From: a virus
Virus record (IMG/VR): IMGVR_UViG_3300029787_000002
Location: 41,633 to 105,632 of that record
Length of the DNA: 64,000 nucleotides
Direction: 5' to 3' (one strand)
A program made the translations under genes and the position numbers. Each line of letters starts with the position of its first letter. The first letter of the stretch is position 1. The notes under the pieces were generated by a model. The model ran no database searches, was not told the origin of the DNA, and saw only the letters and a list, made by a program, of their open reading frames with translations. Below, one piece after another: positions 1-8,589 of this stretch.

Positions 1-678
1 GAGTATGACGGTCTGAAGATCCTCATGCTTCCATGGATTTGTGATGACAATCGCGATGAAGTCTTTAATATTGTAGCATCAACTGATGCGAAAGTATGTA
101 TGGGTCACTTAGAACTGAATGGTTTTGAGGCACACCCAGGACATGTCATGGAAAGTGGCATGGATAAAACTTTGTTTGATAAGTTCAAACGTGTGTTCAC
201 TGGACACTATCATCAGAAATCTACTAAAGGTAATATCAGTTACCTAGGCAACCCTTATCAACTATATTGGAATGACTACGGATGCAAAAGGGGGTTTCAC
301 GTTTTTGATACGGATACTCTTAAGACTACTTTTTATAGGAATCCCTTTGACACTTTTCATAAATTGTATTATAATAATGGAGTTAGTATCCCAGAGTCGG
401 CAGAACTCGAAGGAGGTTTTGTAAAACTAATCGTTGAAGAAAAAGGCGATTACCAAAAGTTTGATTACACAGTCAAACAACTACAAAACATCGGTCTTGG
501 AGATCTTAAGATTGTCGAAGACCTTAGTGCTGAACTAGAGTGTTCGGATACTACCCTTGAAACAGAGGACACTATGACGTTACTCGAATCATACATAGAT
601 GAGATAGAACTAAAAGTCAATAAGACTAATATCAAATCTGTAATGAGATCTTTATACGTCGAAGCGTCTGAACTTTAA
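1..678 (+). CDS. 47: Recombination endonuclease subunit gp47 (5' truncated)
   Basis: C-terminal 225 residues of the SbcD/Mre11-type nuclease subunit that pairs with gp46 in DNA recombination, end processing and host DNA breakdown. The frame is open from base 1, so the start codon and the first metallophosphatase motifs lie outside the window. Visible calcineurin-like motifs are GHLE near residue 36 and GHYHQ near residue 75, where the histidines would be metal ligands. The tail is a capping-type extension ending in EASEL. The stop overlaps the next ATG (TAATG), and gp46 follows after one small gene, as expected for this pair. The identity rests on these motifs and the context. Confidence 0.93.
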   Translation, partial: EYDGLKILMLPWICDDNRDEVFNIVASTDAKVCMGHLELNGFEAHPGHVMESGMDKTLFDKFKRVFTGHYHQKSTKGNISYLGNPYQLYWNDYGCKRGFHVFDTDTLKTTFYRNPFDTFHKLYYNNGVSIPESAELEGGFVKLIVEEKGDYQKFDYTVKQLQNIGLGDLKIVEDLSAELECSDTTLETEDTMTLLESYIDEIELKVNKTNIKSVMRSLYVEASEL

Positions 679-935
679 TGTTTGTTTTAACCGAAGTTGG
701 TACTGGTGGTGTCTATGCTTGCACTAATAAGGAAAAGCAGAAAACTGTAACTGTCTTTGAAAACGAAGACGATGCTGAACGGTATGCTATTCTATTAGAA
801 GCAACTGATTACCACAAAGAACTTGAACTCATGGAAGTTGATCCTGATATCATTGCCATGAACTGTGTTAACTACAACTATAAGTTTACAATCATTAAAT
901 CTAACGAACTGATCGTACCTATTATTAAAGAATGA
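678..935 (+). CDS. DUF3110-like small protein between gp47 and gp46
   Basis: An 85-residue protein starting at the ATG that overlaps the gp47 stop; its own end overlaps the start of gp46 by four bases, so all three should be translationally coupled. The pattern FENEDDAERYAILLEA followed by a short acidic stretch resembles the DUF3110 family of small cyanobacterial proteins of unknown function (recognised from memory, not searched). No membrane segment or signal peptide is visible. The position inside the 47/46 pair suggests a modulator of the nuclease, but that is inference only. Confidence 0.75.
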   Translation: MFVLTEVGTGGVYACTNKEKQKTVTVFENEDDAERYAILLEATDYHKELELMEVDPDIIAMNCVNYNYKFTIIKSNELIVPIIKE

Positions 936-2653
936 TTACCTTTGAAACACTTCGTTGGAAGAACTTTCTTTCGACAGGTGACCAATGGACCGAAATCGAT
1001 TTAGATGGAAGTCCTTCTACATTAATCGTGGGCAGTAATGGCAGTGGGAAATCGACTATGCTCGATGCCCTTTGTTTTGCTTTGTTCAACAAACCCTTTA
1101 GACAGATTACTAGGGGACAACTAGTAAACAGTATCAATGAAAAGGGACTCAAAGTAGAGGTGACATTCTCTATTGGTAAGGATGATTATAGAGTATTCAG
1201 GGGTGCAAAACCTAACGTCTTTGAACTGTACAGGAATAATAAACTAGTTGATCAAGATGCTGCAGCAAAAGATACGCAGAAATATCTTGAGCAATCAGTT
1301 CTTAAACTTAACTATAAGTCTTTCACACAAGTTGTCATCTTAGGTTCATCAACCTTTGTACCTTTTATGCAACTCAAAGGACCTCATAGGAGAGAAGTTA
1401 TTGAAGATCTACTGGACATCAAGATCTTTTCACAAATGAATCTGTTGCTTAGGGATAGAGTCCGAGCAACCATGGCATCAAGCAAAGAATGTGATCACCT
1501 GTTGACTGTAGCAGAACAACAAGTATCATCACAACAGAAATTATTAGATAACTTGACCGAGATCAATAAGTCTCGTCAGGATGAAAGAGAAAAAAAGATC
1601 AAAGACAATCGAGTAATGATTGAAGGTCTTGAAAAAGAAAGAGAAACTAAAAAGAAAGAACTATCTGAACTCGAAGTTAAGTTAGTTGATGTTGAAGATA
1701 AGAGAAGTTCAATGTCAGATCTTAAAAGCGACAAAGCAGATATCACTGCAGAACTAAAATTGGCAAGGAAAGATATTAAGTTCTTGGAATCTCATGAAGA
1801 GTGTCCTACATGCAATCAACTTATTGAAAATGATTTTAGGCAGGCAAGAGTTGGTGTTCTACAAGGCAAATCTAAAATACAATTAAAGGAACTAGATAAA
1901 ATTAAGAATGGTATTGATGATCTATTCAGGTCTATTGCTGAAGCAGATGATATGTCTATGCAATGCCATGAAAAGAGAAGTGAAATTAGTCAAAGTGAAC
2001 GTGATATTGTAAGAGTTGAAATGGAAACTCTTAAGATTCAGGATGAGTTGTTTAATCTGAGAGAGAATCGTCCATCTATTGATAAGGAAGAGAAAGAACT
2101 TAAGGTCTTGCAGAAAGAACTTGCAGAAACTCAAGAAGGGTGTGCAAAAATTAGTAAGAAACTGGATGAGTTCCAAGTTGTATCACATTTATTGCGTGAT
2201 GGGGGCATCAAAAGTCAAATCATTAAGAAGTATGTGCCAGTTTTTAACAAACTAATTAATAAATACCTTAACAACATGGACTTCTTTGTTAATTTTACTC
2301 TTGATGAAGAGTTTAACGAGACATTGAAGAGCAGATTTAGGGATGAGTTTACATATTCTTCTTTCTCAGAAGGTGAAAAGCAGAAGATTGATCTAGCACT
2401 ACTGTTTACATGGAGAGAAGTTGCTAGAATGAAAAATAGTGTAGCAACTAATCTATTGATTCTTGATGAAGTATTCGATTCTTCTCTTGATGCAGGTGCA
2501 ACTAACGAGTTACTTCAAATTTTGAGAGCACTAGGACATTCAACTAACCTATTTGTCATCTCACATAAAGGTGAGATCTTAGTTGATAAGTTTCTAAGGA
2601 CTTTAAAGTTTGAAAAGATTAATGATTTCAGTAAAATGTCGGATGATTCCTAA
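932..2653 (+). CDS. 46: Recombination endonuclease subunit gp46 (SbcC/Rad50-like ATPase)
   Basis: SMC-like ATPase partner of gp47; the complex resects DNA ends for recombination-dependent replication. At 573 residues it is close to T4 gp46. Walker A GSNGSGKST lies at residues 34-42. A long charged coiled coil is interrupted by a zinc hook, CPTC, at about 291-294. The C-terminal half carries the ABC signature FSEGEKQKIDLAL near 478 and Walker B LLILDEVFDSSLD near 510. The ATG overlaps the upstream stop as ATGA. The complete set of motifs makes this one of the safest calls in the window. Confidence 0.97.
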   Translation: MITFETLRWKNFLSTGDQWTEIDLDGSPSTLIVGSNGSGKSTMLDALCFALFNKPFRQITRGQLVNSINEKGLKVEVTFSIGKDDYRVFRGAKPNVFELYRNNKLVDQDAAAKDTQKYLEQSVLKLNYKSFTQVVILGSSTFVPFMQLKGPHRREVIEDLLDIKIFSQMNLLLRDRVRATMASSKECDHLLTVAEQQVSSQQKLLDNLTEINKSRQDEREKKIKDNRVMIEGLEKERETKKKELSELEVKLVDVEDKRSSMSDLKSDKADITAELKLARKDIKFLESHEECPTCNQLIENDFRQARVGVLQGKSKIQLKELDKIKNGIDDLFRSIAEADDMSMQCHEKRSEISQSERDIVRVEMETLKIQDELFNLRENRPSIDKEEKELKVLQKELAETQEGCAKISKKLDEFQVVSHLLRDGGIKSQIIKKYVPVFNKLINKYLNNMDFFVNFTLDEEFNETLKSRFRDEFTYSSFSEGEKQKIDLALLFTWREVARMKNSVATNLLILDEVFDSSLDAGATNELLQILRALGHSTNLFVISHKGEILVDKFLRTLKFEKINDFSKMSDDS

Positions 2654-2793
2654 TGGTATGTAAAGTAACACTGTATAAAGCAGGAACTGTATTCACTGAA
2701 GAAGTGATTGCTATTGATTACGAAGATGCGAAGAAAGTAGCACTTGCAAGAAACCCTGGTGCACAGGTGATGAGTGTAACTTCGGTCATGTGA
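2653..2793 (+). CDS. 46-residue conserved-looking small protein
   Basis: Small ORF with a TAATG overlap onto the gp46 stop, ending exactly where the next promoter module begins. The product begins MVCKVTLYKAGTVF and continues with an acidic-basic helix, DYEDAKKVALARNPGA, like a compact beta-alpha fold. There is no signal peptide or membrane segment. The tight junction and normal codon use support it as real; the function is unknown. Confidence 0.65.
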   Translation: MVCKVTLYKAGTVFTEEVIAIDYEDAKKVALARNPGAQVMSVTSVM

Positions 2794-2867
2794 CAGTTGA
2801 ATAAGTGGCACAACAAGTGGCACATGCTTGATCAGTCTGCTATAATAGGTATATACAAAGGAGATAC
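2791..2867 (+). promoter_or_regulatory. Promoter module, copy 1
   Basis: Intergenic DNA before the HEXXH/vWA gene. The -10 is TATAAT at 2841-2846. The hexamer 17 bp upstream is TGGCAC rather than a standard -35, and an identical GTGGCACA sits 12 bp further upstream, giving a direct repeat. The block starts CAGTTGAATAAGTGGCAC. The same layout occurs at 5053 and 26011. GGAG at about 2860-2863 is the ribosome binding site for the ATG at 2868. Confidence 0.75.
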
Positions 2868-5054
2868 ATGATCAATCCAGAAGTCAAAGGCACACTCGCA
2901 AAACTACTCGCAACTGAGAACCTTACTGTAGAGCACCGTAAAGTGACTACAGCATATTTTGATGTTGAGAAGCGTGTTCTTTGTCTGCCTATCTGGAAGA
3001 CTGCATCTAACACTGTCTATGACCTTCTAGTTGGTCATGAGGTTGGACATGCTCTATACACTCCTAACCAAGGTCTTGATGGTGTCAACAAAGGTTTCGT
3101 AAATGTTCTTGAGGACATTCGTATCGAGAAGATGATGAAGGTGACCTACCCTGGTCTTCGTAAATCTTTCTTCCAAGGATATACTGAACTATGGAAAGAT
3201 GATTTCTTTGGTGTGAATGAAGAAGATATCACCAAACTTCCTTTCATCGATCGTATCAATCTTTTCTACAAAGGCAATCCTGAGATTCAGTTCACAGAAG
3301 AGGAGCAAGTGTATGTAGATCGTGCTGCTAATACTAAAACATTTGATGATGTTCTACAACTTGCAGAAGATCTATTCGGTCGTGCAGAAGATATTGAAGA
3401 TAACAAAATGGACATGCCTCTACCATCACCAGAAGCATCACCAGAAATGGGTGGACAAGGTGAAGGTGAAGTAACTCCTCAATCATCACAGAATGAACCA
3501 ACCCAAGAAGGAGATGGTGCAGACCAATCTGCAGAATCTCAACCAAGTCAGTCTGACTCAGACGGTTATGGTAATGAGAATGCAGTGATCACTACTAATG
3601 GTGTAAACTCATTTGGTCAGGAAGAGTATGATGAGACTGAAAGTATCACTCAAGAAGCATTCAATCAAGCACTAGAGACTCTTATCGATGACAATGCTAA
3701 AGAGTGGGTTTATCTAAGTCTTCCAACTGTAGATCTTAGTGAGGTTGTTATTGGTCACAAAGAAGTTCAAGAAGATCTTAACAAGCACTATATCTTGGCA
3801 GAGCGTCCAGAACTAGAGGGTTCTTATTCTAATCGCACTGAAAAAGAAGCAGGCGAGTACAAACAATATGTTGGTGAGCAGGTACAGTTAATGCGTAACG
3901 GTTACGAATCATACAAAAAGAATGCAGCAAAATCTGTTAACTATCTTGTAAAGCAGTTCGAGATGAAAAAGTCTGCTGATGATTACAAGCGTCAGTCTAC
4001 TTCTCGCACTGGTGTTATCGATACCAACTCACTGTACAAGTACAAGTTGACTGATGACATCTTCAAGAAGATCACAGTTGTTCCTGATGGTAAGAATCAT
4101 GGTCTTGTAATGCACATTGACTGGTCTGGTTCTATGTCTAATATCCTTTTGGATACATTGAAGCAAACTTACAATCTTGTTTGGTTCTGCAGAAAAGCAG
4201 GTATCCCATTCAGAGTTCTTGCATTCCAAGATTCATATCACCACTCTCGTGAAGAAAACCATGGCAAACAGGGTGATCTAAACATTCATCAGTCTTTCAA
4301 ACTTCTTGAGTTCTTCAACTCAAAGCAGAACAAACAGTCTCTTGACAAGTCTATGTTCTTGGTCTGGTGTCAGGTATGGTCCATGGGTGGATACAATGTT
4401 CAGGCACATAGCAAGTATGGTCTTGGCGGTACTCCACTTGCTGAAGCAGTTCTTTGCACTCGTCAAATTGTTGACCAGATGAAGAGAGAAGAGAACATTC
4501 AAAAAGTAAATGTTGTTTGTCTTACTGATGGTGAAGCAAATCCAATGGCATTCAATGAGTGGTATGAACCAGGTTCTGAGCACTACGAACCATACATGAA
4601 GAGATCTTCTCTTTGTCATCAAATGGGTAAGGTATTTTACCTTCGTGACCCTAAGACTGGTTTCACTAAGAAGATCAGCAACAGTCCTTACACTACAACT
4701 AAGGAGATTGTAGGTTTCCACAGAGAGATTACTGATTACAACTGGATTGGTATTCGTATCTGCAGTAAGAGTGAACTCGGTCGTGCAGTTCGTAACAACG
4801 TGGACACTGTACCTGCTGACATGGACAAGAAGTGGAAGAAGGAAAAGTTCTTCTCTATCTCAAAGCAAGCAGGATTCTCTGAGTCTTTCTACATCCCTGA
4901 TAGAAATCTTGGTGCTGAATCTGAAGATCTTGCGGTTTCTCAAAAAGGTGAAGTTGCTACCAAGGCAGAACTACAACGTGCATTCAAAAAGCACATGGGT
5001 TCTAAGATGGGTAACAAGACTATCTTGAACAAGTTCATCGAACAGATCGCGTGA
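2868..5054 (+). CDS. HEXXH metallopeptidase-like and von Willebrand A domain protein (CobT-like partner)
   Basis: A 728-residue protein of two parts. The N-terminal half has a zinc-peptidase motif, HEVGHALYT, at residues 57-65, followed by VLEDIRIE near 80 that could supply the third ligand. A low-complexity acidic, Gln/Ser-rich linker spans about 185-245. The C-terminal half is a vWA domain with the MIDAS motif DWSGS near 418-422, a GGTPL threonine site and LTDGEAN near 552. vWA proteins paired with MoxR-type ATPases usually form chaperone or metal-insertion complexes, and the next gene is such an ATPase. Its own promoter precedes it. Whether the peptidase centre is active cannot be told from sequence. 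Confidence 0.85.
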   Translation: MINPEVKGTLAKLLATENLTVEHRKVTTAYFDVEKRVLCLPIWKTASNTVYDLLVGHEVGHALYTPNQGLDGVNKGFVNVLEDIRIEKMMKVTYPGLRKSFFQGYTELWKDDFFGVNEEDITKLPFIDRINLFYKGNPEIQFTEEEQVYVDRAANTKTFDDVLQLAEDLFGRAEDIEDNKMDMPLPSPEASPEMGGQGEGEVTPQSSQNEPTQEGDGADQSAESQPSQSDSDGYGNENAVITTNGVNSFGQEEYDETESITQEAFNQALETLIDDNAKEWVYLSLPTVDLSEVVIGHKEVQEDLNKHYILAERPELEGSYSNRTEKEAGEYKQYVGEQVQLMRNGYESYKKNAAKSVNYLVKQFEMKKSADDYKRQSTSRTGVIDTNSLYKYKLTDDIFKKITVVPDGKNHGLVMHIDWSGSMSNILLDTLKQTYNLVWFCRKAGIPFRVLAFQDSYHHSREENHGKQGDLNIHQSFKLLEFFNSKQNKQSLDKSMFLVWCQVWSMGGYNVQAHSKYGLGGTPLAEAVLCTRQIVDQMKREENIQKVNVVCLTDGEANPMAFNEWYEPGSEHYEPYMKRSSLCHQMGKVFYLRDPKTGFTKKISNSPYTTTKEIVGFHREITDYNWIGIRICSKSELGRAVRNNVDTVPADMDKKWKKEKFFSISKQAGFSESFYIPDRNLGAESEDLAVSQKGEVATKAELQRAFKKHMGSKMGNKTILNKFIEQIA

Positions 5055-5142
5055 CACTTGAATAAGTGGCACACACCCATTGCACACAGCAGTTGTACCT
5101 GCTATAATAAGTACATAACAAACAAACAATCCTTTTAATACA
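5052..5142 (+). promoter_or_regulatory. Promoter module, copy 2
   Basis: Begins at the stop of the vWA gene and contains CACTTGAATAAGTGGCAC, nearly identical to copy 1, then TTGCAC as the -35, a 17 bp spacer and TATAAT at 5112-5117. It drives the MoxR/CobS-like gene and probably the clamp and clamp-loader genes behind it. The leader to the ATG at 5143 is about 20 nt and A-rich, without a strong Shine-Dalgarno sequence. Confidence 0.75.
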
Positions 5143-6213
5143 ATGACTTTCGCTCCAAACCCAGTTACTACTGAACAACTCGTTGACTATCTTACCAATA
5201 AGGTTGGTACTGATGTTGGTTGTTCTGATATTCGTTCTGCTGCGAAGGTCCTCAAAGTTGGATATGAGACTGCTTGCAGGAGACTCAAAGAATACAAGAC
5301 AGGTATCGGTAAATGGAATCTTACTACTCAAGAGATCGAAAAAATTTACGAAGCACCTGCTGCACAACCTGCAGTAGAACCAACCTACATCCCTGATAAA
5401 GATGCTTCCTATGTCCAGTTTGGTACTTACACACCGATTAAAAAGATTATCAAGTCTAAACTCTTTTATCCTGCATTCATTACAGGTCTTTCTGGCAACG
5501 GTAAAACAATGTCCGTTGAGCAAGTTTGTGCAGACCTTGGTCGCGAATTGATTCGTGTAAACATTACTATTGAGACTGATGAAGACGATCTTATTGGCGG
5601 TTTCCGTCTTGTTGATGGGTCAACTGTTTGGCATAACGGACCTGTCATCGAAGCACTCGAAAGGGGTGCAGTCCTGCTACTCGACGAGATTGACCTTGCT
5701 AGTAACAAGATCCTCTGCCTACAATCCGTTCTTGAAGGGAAGGGTGTGTATCTGAAGAAGATCGGTAAGTATGTTCGTCCTGCTAAAGGATTCACAGTTA
5801 TCGCTACTGCTAACACAAAAGGTAAGGGCAGTGATGATGGTAGGTTCGTCGGTACTAATGTATTGAATGAAGCATTCCTTGAGCGTTTCCCTATCACTAT
5901 CGAGCAAGAGTATCCTTCTTCTGCTATCGAGACTAAGATTCTTGTTGCTAATGGATGTGATAAAAACTTTACTGAGAATCTTGTCAAGTGGGCAGGTGTT
6001 ATCCGTAAGACATTCTATGATGGTGGTGTTGATGAAGTTATCACTACTCGTAGACTTGTGCACATTGCTAAGGCATACTCCATCTTCGGTGATCGTCTTC
6101 AAGCAGTTACTCATTGTGTGAACCGTTTCGACAATGACACTAAGCAATCATTCCTTGACCTTTATACAAAGGTTGACGCAGGAGAAGAAACAGAGTATAA
6201 TGAAGAGGACTAA
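5143..6213 (+). CDS. cobS: MoxR/CobS-like AAA+ ATPase
   Basis: A 356-residue AAA+ protein. Walker A GLSGNGKT is at residues 115-122 and Walker B LLLDEID near 178. Further on are a sensor-1 stretch, VIATANTKGKG, and an arginine-finger region, LNEAFLERFPI. This is the cyanophage gene usually labelled cobS, after the CobS subunit of cobaltochelatase; AAA+ members of that complex work with a vWA partner (CobT), and a vWA protein is encoded just upstream. A role in cobalamin synthesis is therefore possible, but MoxR-type assembly or disassembly of a phage or host complex fits the sequence equally well. The N-terminal 60 residues look like a small helical DNA- or protein-binding domain. Confidence 0.88.
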   Translation: MTFAPNPVTTEQLVDYLTNKVGTDVGCSDIRSAAKVLKVGYETACRRLKEYKTGIGKWNLTTQEIEKIYEAPAAQPAVEPTYIPDKDASYVQFGTYTPIKKIIKSKLFYPAFITGLSGNGKTMSVEQVCADLGRELIRVNITIETDEDDLIGGFRLVDGSTVWHNGPVIEALERGAVLLLDEIDLASNKILCLQSVLEGKGVYLKKIGKYVRPAKGFTVIATANTKGKGSDDGRFVGTNVLNEAFLERFPITIEQEYPSSAIETKILVANGCDKNFTENLVKWAGVIRKTFYDGGVDEVITTRRLVHIAKAYSIFGDRLQAVTHCVNRFDNDTKQSFLDLYTKVDAGEETEYNEED

Positions 6214-6222
6214 ATCCTCTTC
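6202..6222 (+). terminator. Hairpin around the cobS-like stop codon
   Basis: An 8-bp perfect inverted repeat, GAAGAGGA / TCCTCTTC, with loop CTAAA, spans the stop codon of the preceding gene and ends 6 bases before the next ATG. It lacks a run of T, so it may be an RNA-processing or stability element or a weak terminator rather than a full intrinsic terminator. Confidence 0.45.
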
Positions 6223-6228
6223 TATATT

Positions 6229-6510
6229 ATGAAGTATCAAGAAGATACGATACTTGAAGAACTACGATCATACATCAGTTCGACGTATGGTCAACATTAC
6301 TCTTCAGGTAATGACAGTATTCAGACTCTCGATTTGATTCAAGCATGTGGGGACGCTGAGGCATTCTGTCGTAGTAATATTCTTAAGTACGCTTCACGGT
6401 ATGACAAAAAGGGATCTGCACAAATGGATCTCTTGAAGGTCATGCACTACGCTGTACTCCTTTACCATTTTAATCAAAAAGACAAAGAAATCGAAACCTA
6501 TCCTCAATGA
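6229..6510 (+). CDS. DUF3310-like small protein
   Basis: A 93-residue protein. The core AEAFCRSNILKYASRYDKKGS followed by DLLKVMHYAVLLYHF matches the pattern of DUF3310, small phage proteins sometimes annotated as nucleotide-kinase-like, whose hallmark is CRGN-x-hydrophobic-KY-x-x-RY. The family assignment is from memory. It overlaps the start of gp45 by four bases (ATGA), so it is expressed with the sliding clamp. No signal peptide is seen. Confidence 0.7.
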   Translation: MKYQEDTILEELRSYISSTYGQHYSSGNDSIQTLDLIQACGDAEAFCRSNILKYASRYDKKGSAQMDLLKVMHYAVLLYHFNQKDKEIETYPQ

Positions 6511-7166
6511 CAGTAATCACTCCCCAAACAATTGAAGTCCTTAAAAACTTTTGTGCGATCAACAAATCAATCGTTATCAAACCAGGTAATACGATTTCTA
6601 CTCTGAGCATTAACAAGAACATTCTTGCTATTGCTGAAGTTCAAGAACAGTTTGAATCTGAGATCAGCATTTATGATTTGGGTCTTTTTGTTAACGGTCT
6701 CTCTCTTTTTGATCAACCAAAGATTGACACCAATAGCAAAAGTTTCGTAGTCGTTAGTGATGAAGTTGGTCGCTCTAAGACACGGTTCTTCTATGCTGAT
6801 CCTGAAATCATTACTCAGGCACCTGAGGAAGAGATCAAACTTCCTGACATGGATGTTCACTTTCACCTAGATTCTGAAACCCATAAGCAACTCAATAAGG
6901 CAGCAGCAATCTATCAACTCCCAGACCTTTGTTTGTTTGGTGATGGTGAGGAGATGAATCTCTGTGTTACTGACAAGAAGAACGAAACTTCTAATAACTT
7001 CTCAGTTAAGGTTGGAAACACAGATCAAACATTCTGTTATTGCTTCCGAGTTGAGAACTTGAAACTTCTTGCAGGTGCATATGATGTATCTGTTAGTAGT
7101 AAAAACGTTGCCAAATTCCAAGGAACTGGCATCAAGTACTATATCGCACTTGAACCTAATGAATGA
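6507..7166 (+). CDS. 45: Sliding clamp gp45
   Basis: A 219-residue processivity clamp, close to T4 gp45 (228). The protein shows the two-domain beta-rich pattern of clamp proteins, for example FVVVSDEVGRSKTRFFYAD followed by an acidic linker and IKLPDMDVHFHLDSE. It forms the ring that tethers DNA polymerase gp43 and, in T4, also links to late transcription. The start overlaps the previous stop (ATGA), and gp44 begins 8 bases before its end, so stoichiometry is probably set by coupling. Identity is supported mainly by size, fold pattern and position next to gp44. Confidence 0.92.
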   Translation: MTVITPQTIEVLKNFCAINKSIVIKPGNTISTLSINKNILAIAEVQEQFESEISIYDLGLFVNGLSLFDQPKIDTNSKSFVVVSDEVGRSKTRFFYADPEIITQAPEEEIKLPDMDVHFHLDSETHKQLNKAAAIYQLPDLCLFGDGEEMNLCVTDKKNETSNNFSVKVGNTDQTFCYCFRVENLKLLAGAYDVSVSSKNVAKFQGTGIKYYIALEPNE

Positions 7167-8103
7167 TGATTTTCTCTGGGTTGAGAAATACCGTCCTAAA
7201 ATTATTGACGAGTGTATTCTACCCCAGAATGTGAAAGACACCTTCACTAACTTTGTAGAGCAGGGGGAGATTCCTAATCTTCTTCTCTCTGGCACAGCAG
7301 GTGTAGGTAAGACAACTATTGCGAAAGCACTTTGTAATGAACTAGGAGCAGACTCTTATGTCATCAATGGATCTGATGAAGGTCGATTCTTGGACACTGT
7401 ACGCAATCAGGCAAAATCCTTTGCTGCTACTGTGTCTCTTACTTCTTCTAGCAAGCACAAGATTCTTATCATTGATGAAGCAGACAATACGACACCCGAC
7501 GTACAACTACTCCTTAGGGCATCGATCGAAGAGTTTCAAAAGAACTGTCGTTTTATCTTTACCTGTAACTTCAAGAACAAGATAATCGAACCCCTGCATA
7601 GTCGAACAACTGTTATCGACTTCAATGCTCGTGGTAAGATCAAACAAGAACTTGCTGCATCATTCTTTGAAAGATGTCGTGACATTCTTACTTCCGAGAA
7701 GGTTTCATTCTCCGACAAAGTTGTTGCTGAGGTTGTACAAAAATACTACCCAGACTTCCGACGTACTCTCAATGAACTTCAAAGGTATGCTTCATCAGGA
7801 AGTATTGACACTGGTATCCTAGCAATCCTAGGTGATGCCAAGATCGATACTCTTGTTGGTGCTATGAAAACCAAGAAGTTTAATGATGTAAAGAAATGGG
7901 TACAACAGAATCTAGATTCAGATCCTGCTGCTATCCTAAGACAGATCTACGATAATCTATCATCTATTATGGATGGTCCTAGCACTGCAGCAGCAGTTCT
8001 AATTATTGCAGACTATCAATACAAATCTGCATTCGTAGCAGATCAAGAAATTAATCTGTTAGCATGTCTAACTCAACTTATGATGGAGTGTAATTTTAAC
8101 TAA
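7159..8103 (+). CDS. 44: Clamp loader large subunit gp44
   Basis: AAA+ clamp-loader ATPase of 314 residues. I place the start at ATG 7159, giving MNDDFLWVEKYRPK, the standard clamp-loader opening; a longer ORF from 7069 would invade gp45. Walker A GTAGVGKT is at about residues 45-52, Walker B LIIDEAD near 104-110, and the arginine-finger loop reads PLHSRTT. The C-terminal collar helices follow. With gp62 it opens gp45 rings onto primed DNA. Unusually, its partner gp62 is 2 kb downstream, separated by four other genes. Confidence 0.95.
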   Translation: MNDDFLWVEKYRPKIIDECILPQNVKDTFTNFVEQGEIPNLLLSGTAGVGKTTIAKALCNELGADSYVINGSDEGRFLDTVRNQAKSFAATVSLTSSSKHKILIIDEADNTTPDVQLLLRASIEEFQKNCRFIFTCNFKNKIIEPLHSRTTVIDFNARGKIKQELAASFFERCRDILTSEKVSFSDKVVAEVVQKYYPDFRRTLNELQRYASSGSIDTGILAILGDAKIDTLVGAMKTKKFNDVKKWVQQNLDSDPAAILRQIYDNLSSIMDGPSTAAAVLIIADYQYKSAFVADQEINLLACLTQLMMECNFN

Positions 8104-8342
8104 TGGGACCAGGAGAAATGCTCGCTATACGCGACCTAATCGCATCATGCCCACCAGTGTATACCCTACCTGGAACTTGGACTAAGTGTAATGCAATCAT
8201 CCCACATTACAATGCAGATCCAAACATTACTCTTGCTATCAGTGTAGGAGTTATCGTAGCACTTTTTACCTTCTATGGTGTCTACCGAGGATTTTTTGCA
8301 AACGAAGGACTAGACGACCCATTTGACGATCATGACGACTAA
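8103..8342 (+). CDS. Small single-pass membrane protein
   Basis: A 79-residue protein starting on the TAATG overlap with gp44. Residues around 43-63 (ITLAISVGVIVALFTFYGVYRG) form a clear transmembrane helix, followed by a very acidic tail of Asp residues. There are two cysteines in the N-terminal part (about 15 and 28). The N-terminal segment has no signal cleavage site. Not recognised. It forms a pair with the next membrane gene, inside the insertion between gp44 and gp62. Confidence 0.65.
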   Translation: MGPGEMLAIRDLIASCPPVYTLPGTWTKCNAIIPHYNADPNITLAISVGVIVALFTFYGVYRGFFANEGLDDPFDDHDD

Positions 8343-8589
8343 ACGAGACAAAGTACGACATCAAGTGAAAAGTAGATTCTACTATCTGTTCTGGGGCACT
8401 GCTACTGTTGCAGTTGTTGCAGGACAAGTTTATGTTGGAGCAGGTTACAGAATGTATTCAAGGAGTTTGAATAGGTTATTCAATTCTATTGATGCTGTTA
8501 TTATTCCTCAACCAAAACCCAGAGGATACTATGCACCTTTAGTTCCACCACCTCCTACTGGAGATCCTGGTTACATTGAATGGTTGTAA
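8332..8589 (+). CDS. Small membrane protein with proline-rich tail
   Basis: An 85-residue product from ATG 8332, overlapping the upstream gene by 11 bases; a TTG nine bases earlier is a weaker choice. The basic N-terminus (MTTKRDKVRHQVKSR) is followed by a transmembrane stretch, YYLFWGTATVAVVAGQVYVGA, and a C-terminal proline-rich region with PPPPTGDPG. The topology suggests the N-terminus in the cytoplasm. Function unknown; its stop overlaps the methylase start. Confidence 0.6.
   Translation: MTTKRDKVRHQVKSRFYYLFWGTATVAVVAGQVYVGAGYRMYSRSLNRLFNSIDAVIIPQPKPRGYYAPLVPPPPTGDPGYIEWL

Noticed and set aside
2830-2846. MotA-box-like TGCTTGA before TATAAT in promoter copy 1
   Set aside because: The spacing to the -10 is shorter than in T4 middle promoters, and the other two copies lack it; the GGCAC boxes are the conserved part.
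5466-5987. Minus-strand ORFs of 173 and 142 codons inside the CobS-like gene
   Set aside because: They lie entirely within a clear AAA+ coding region and have no family-like motifs.
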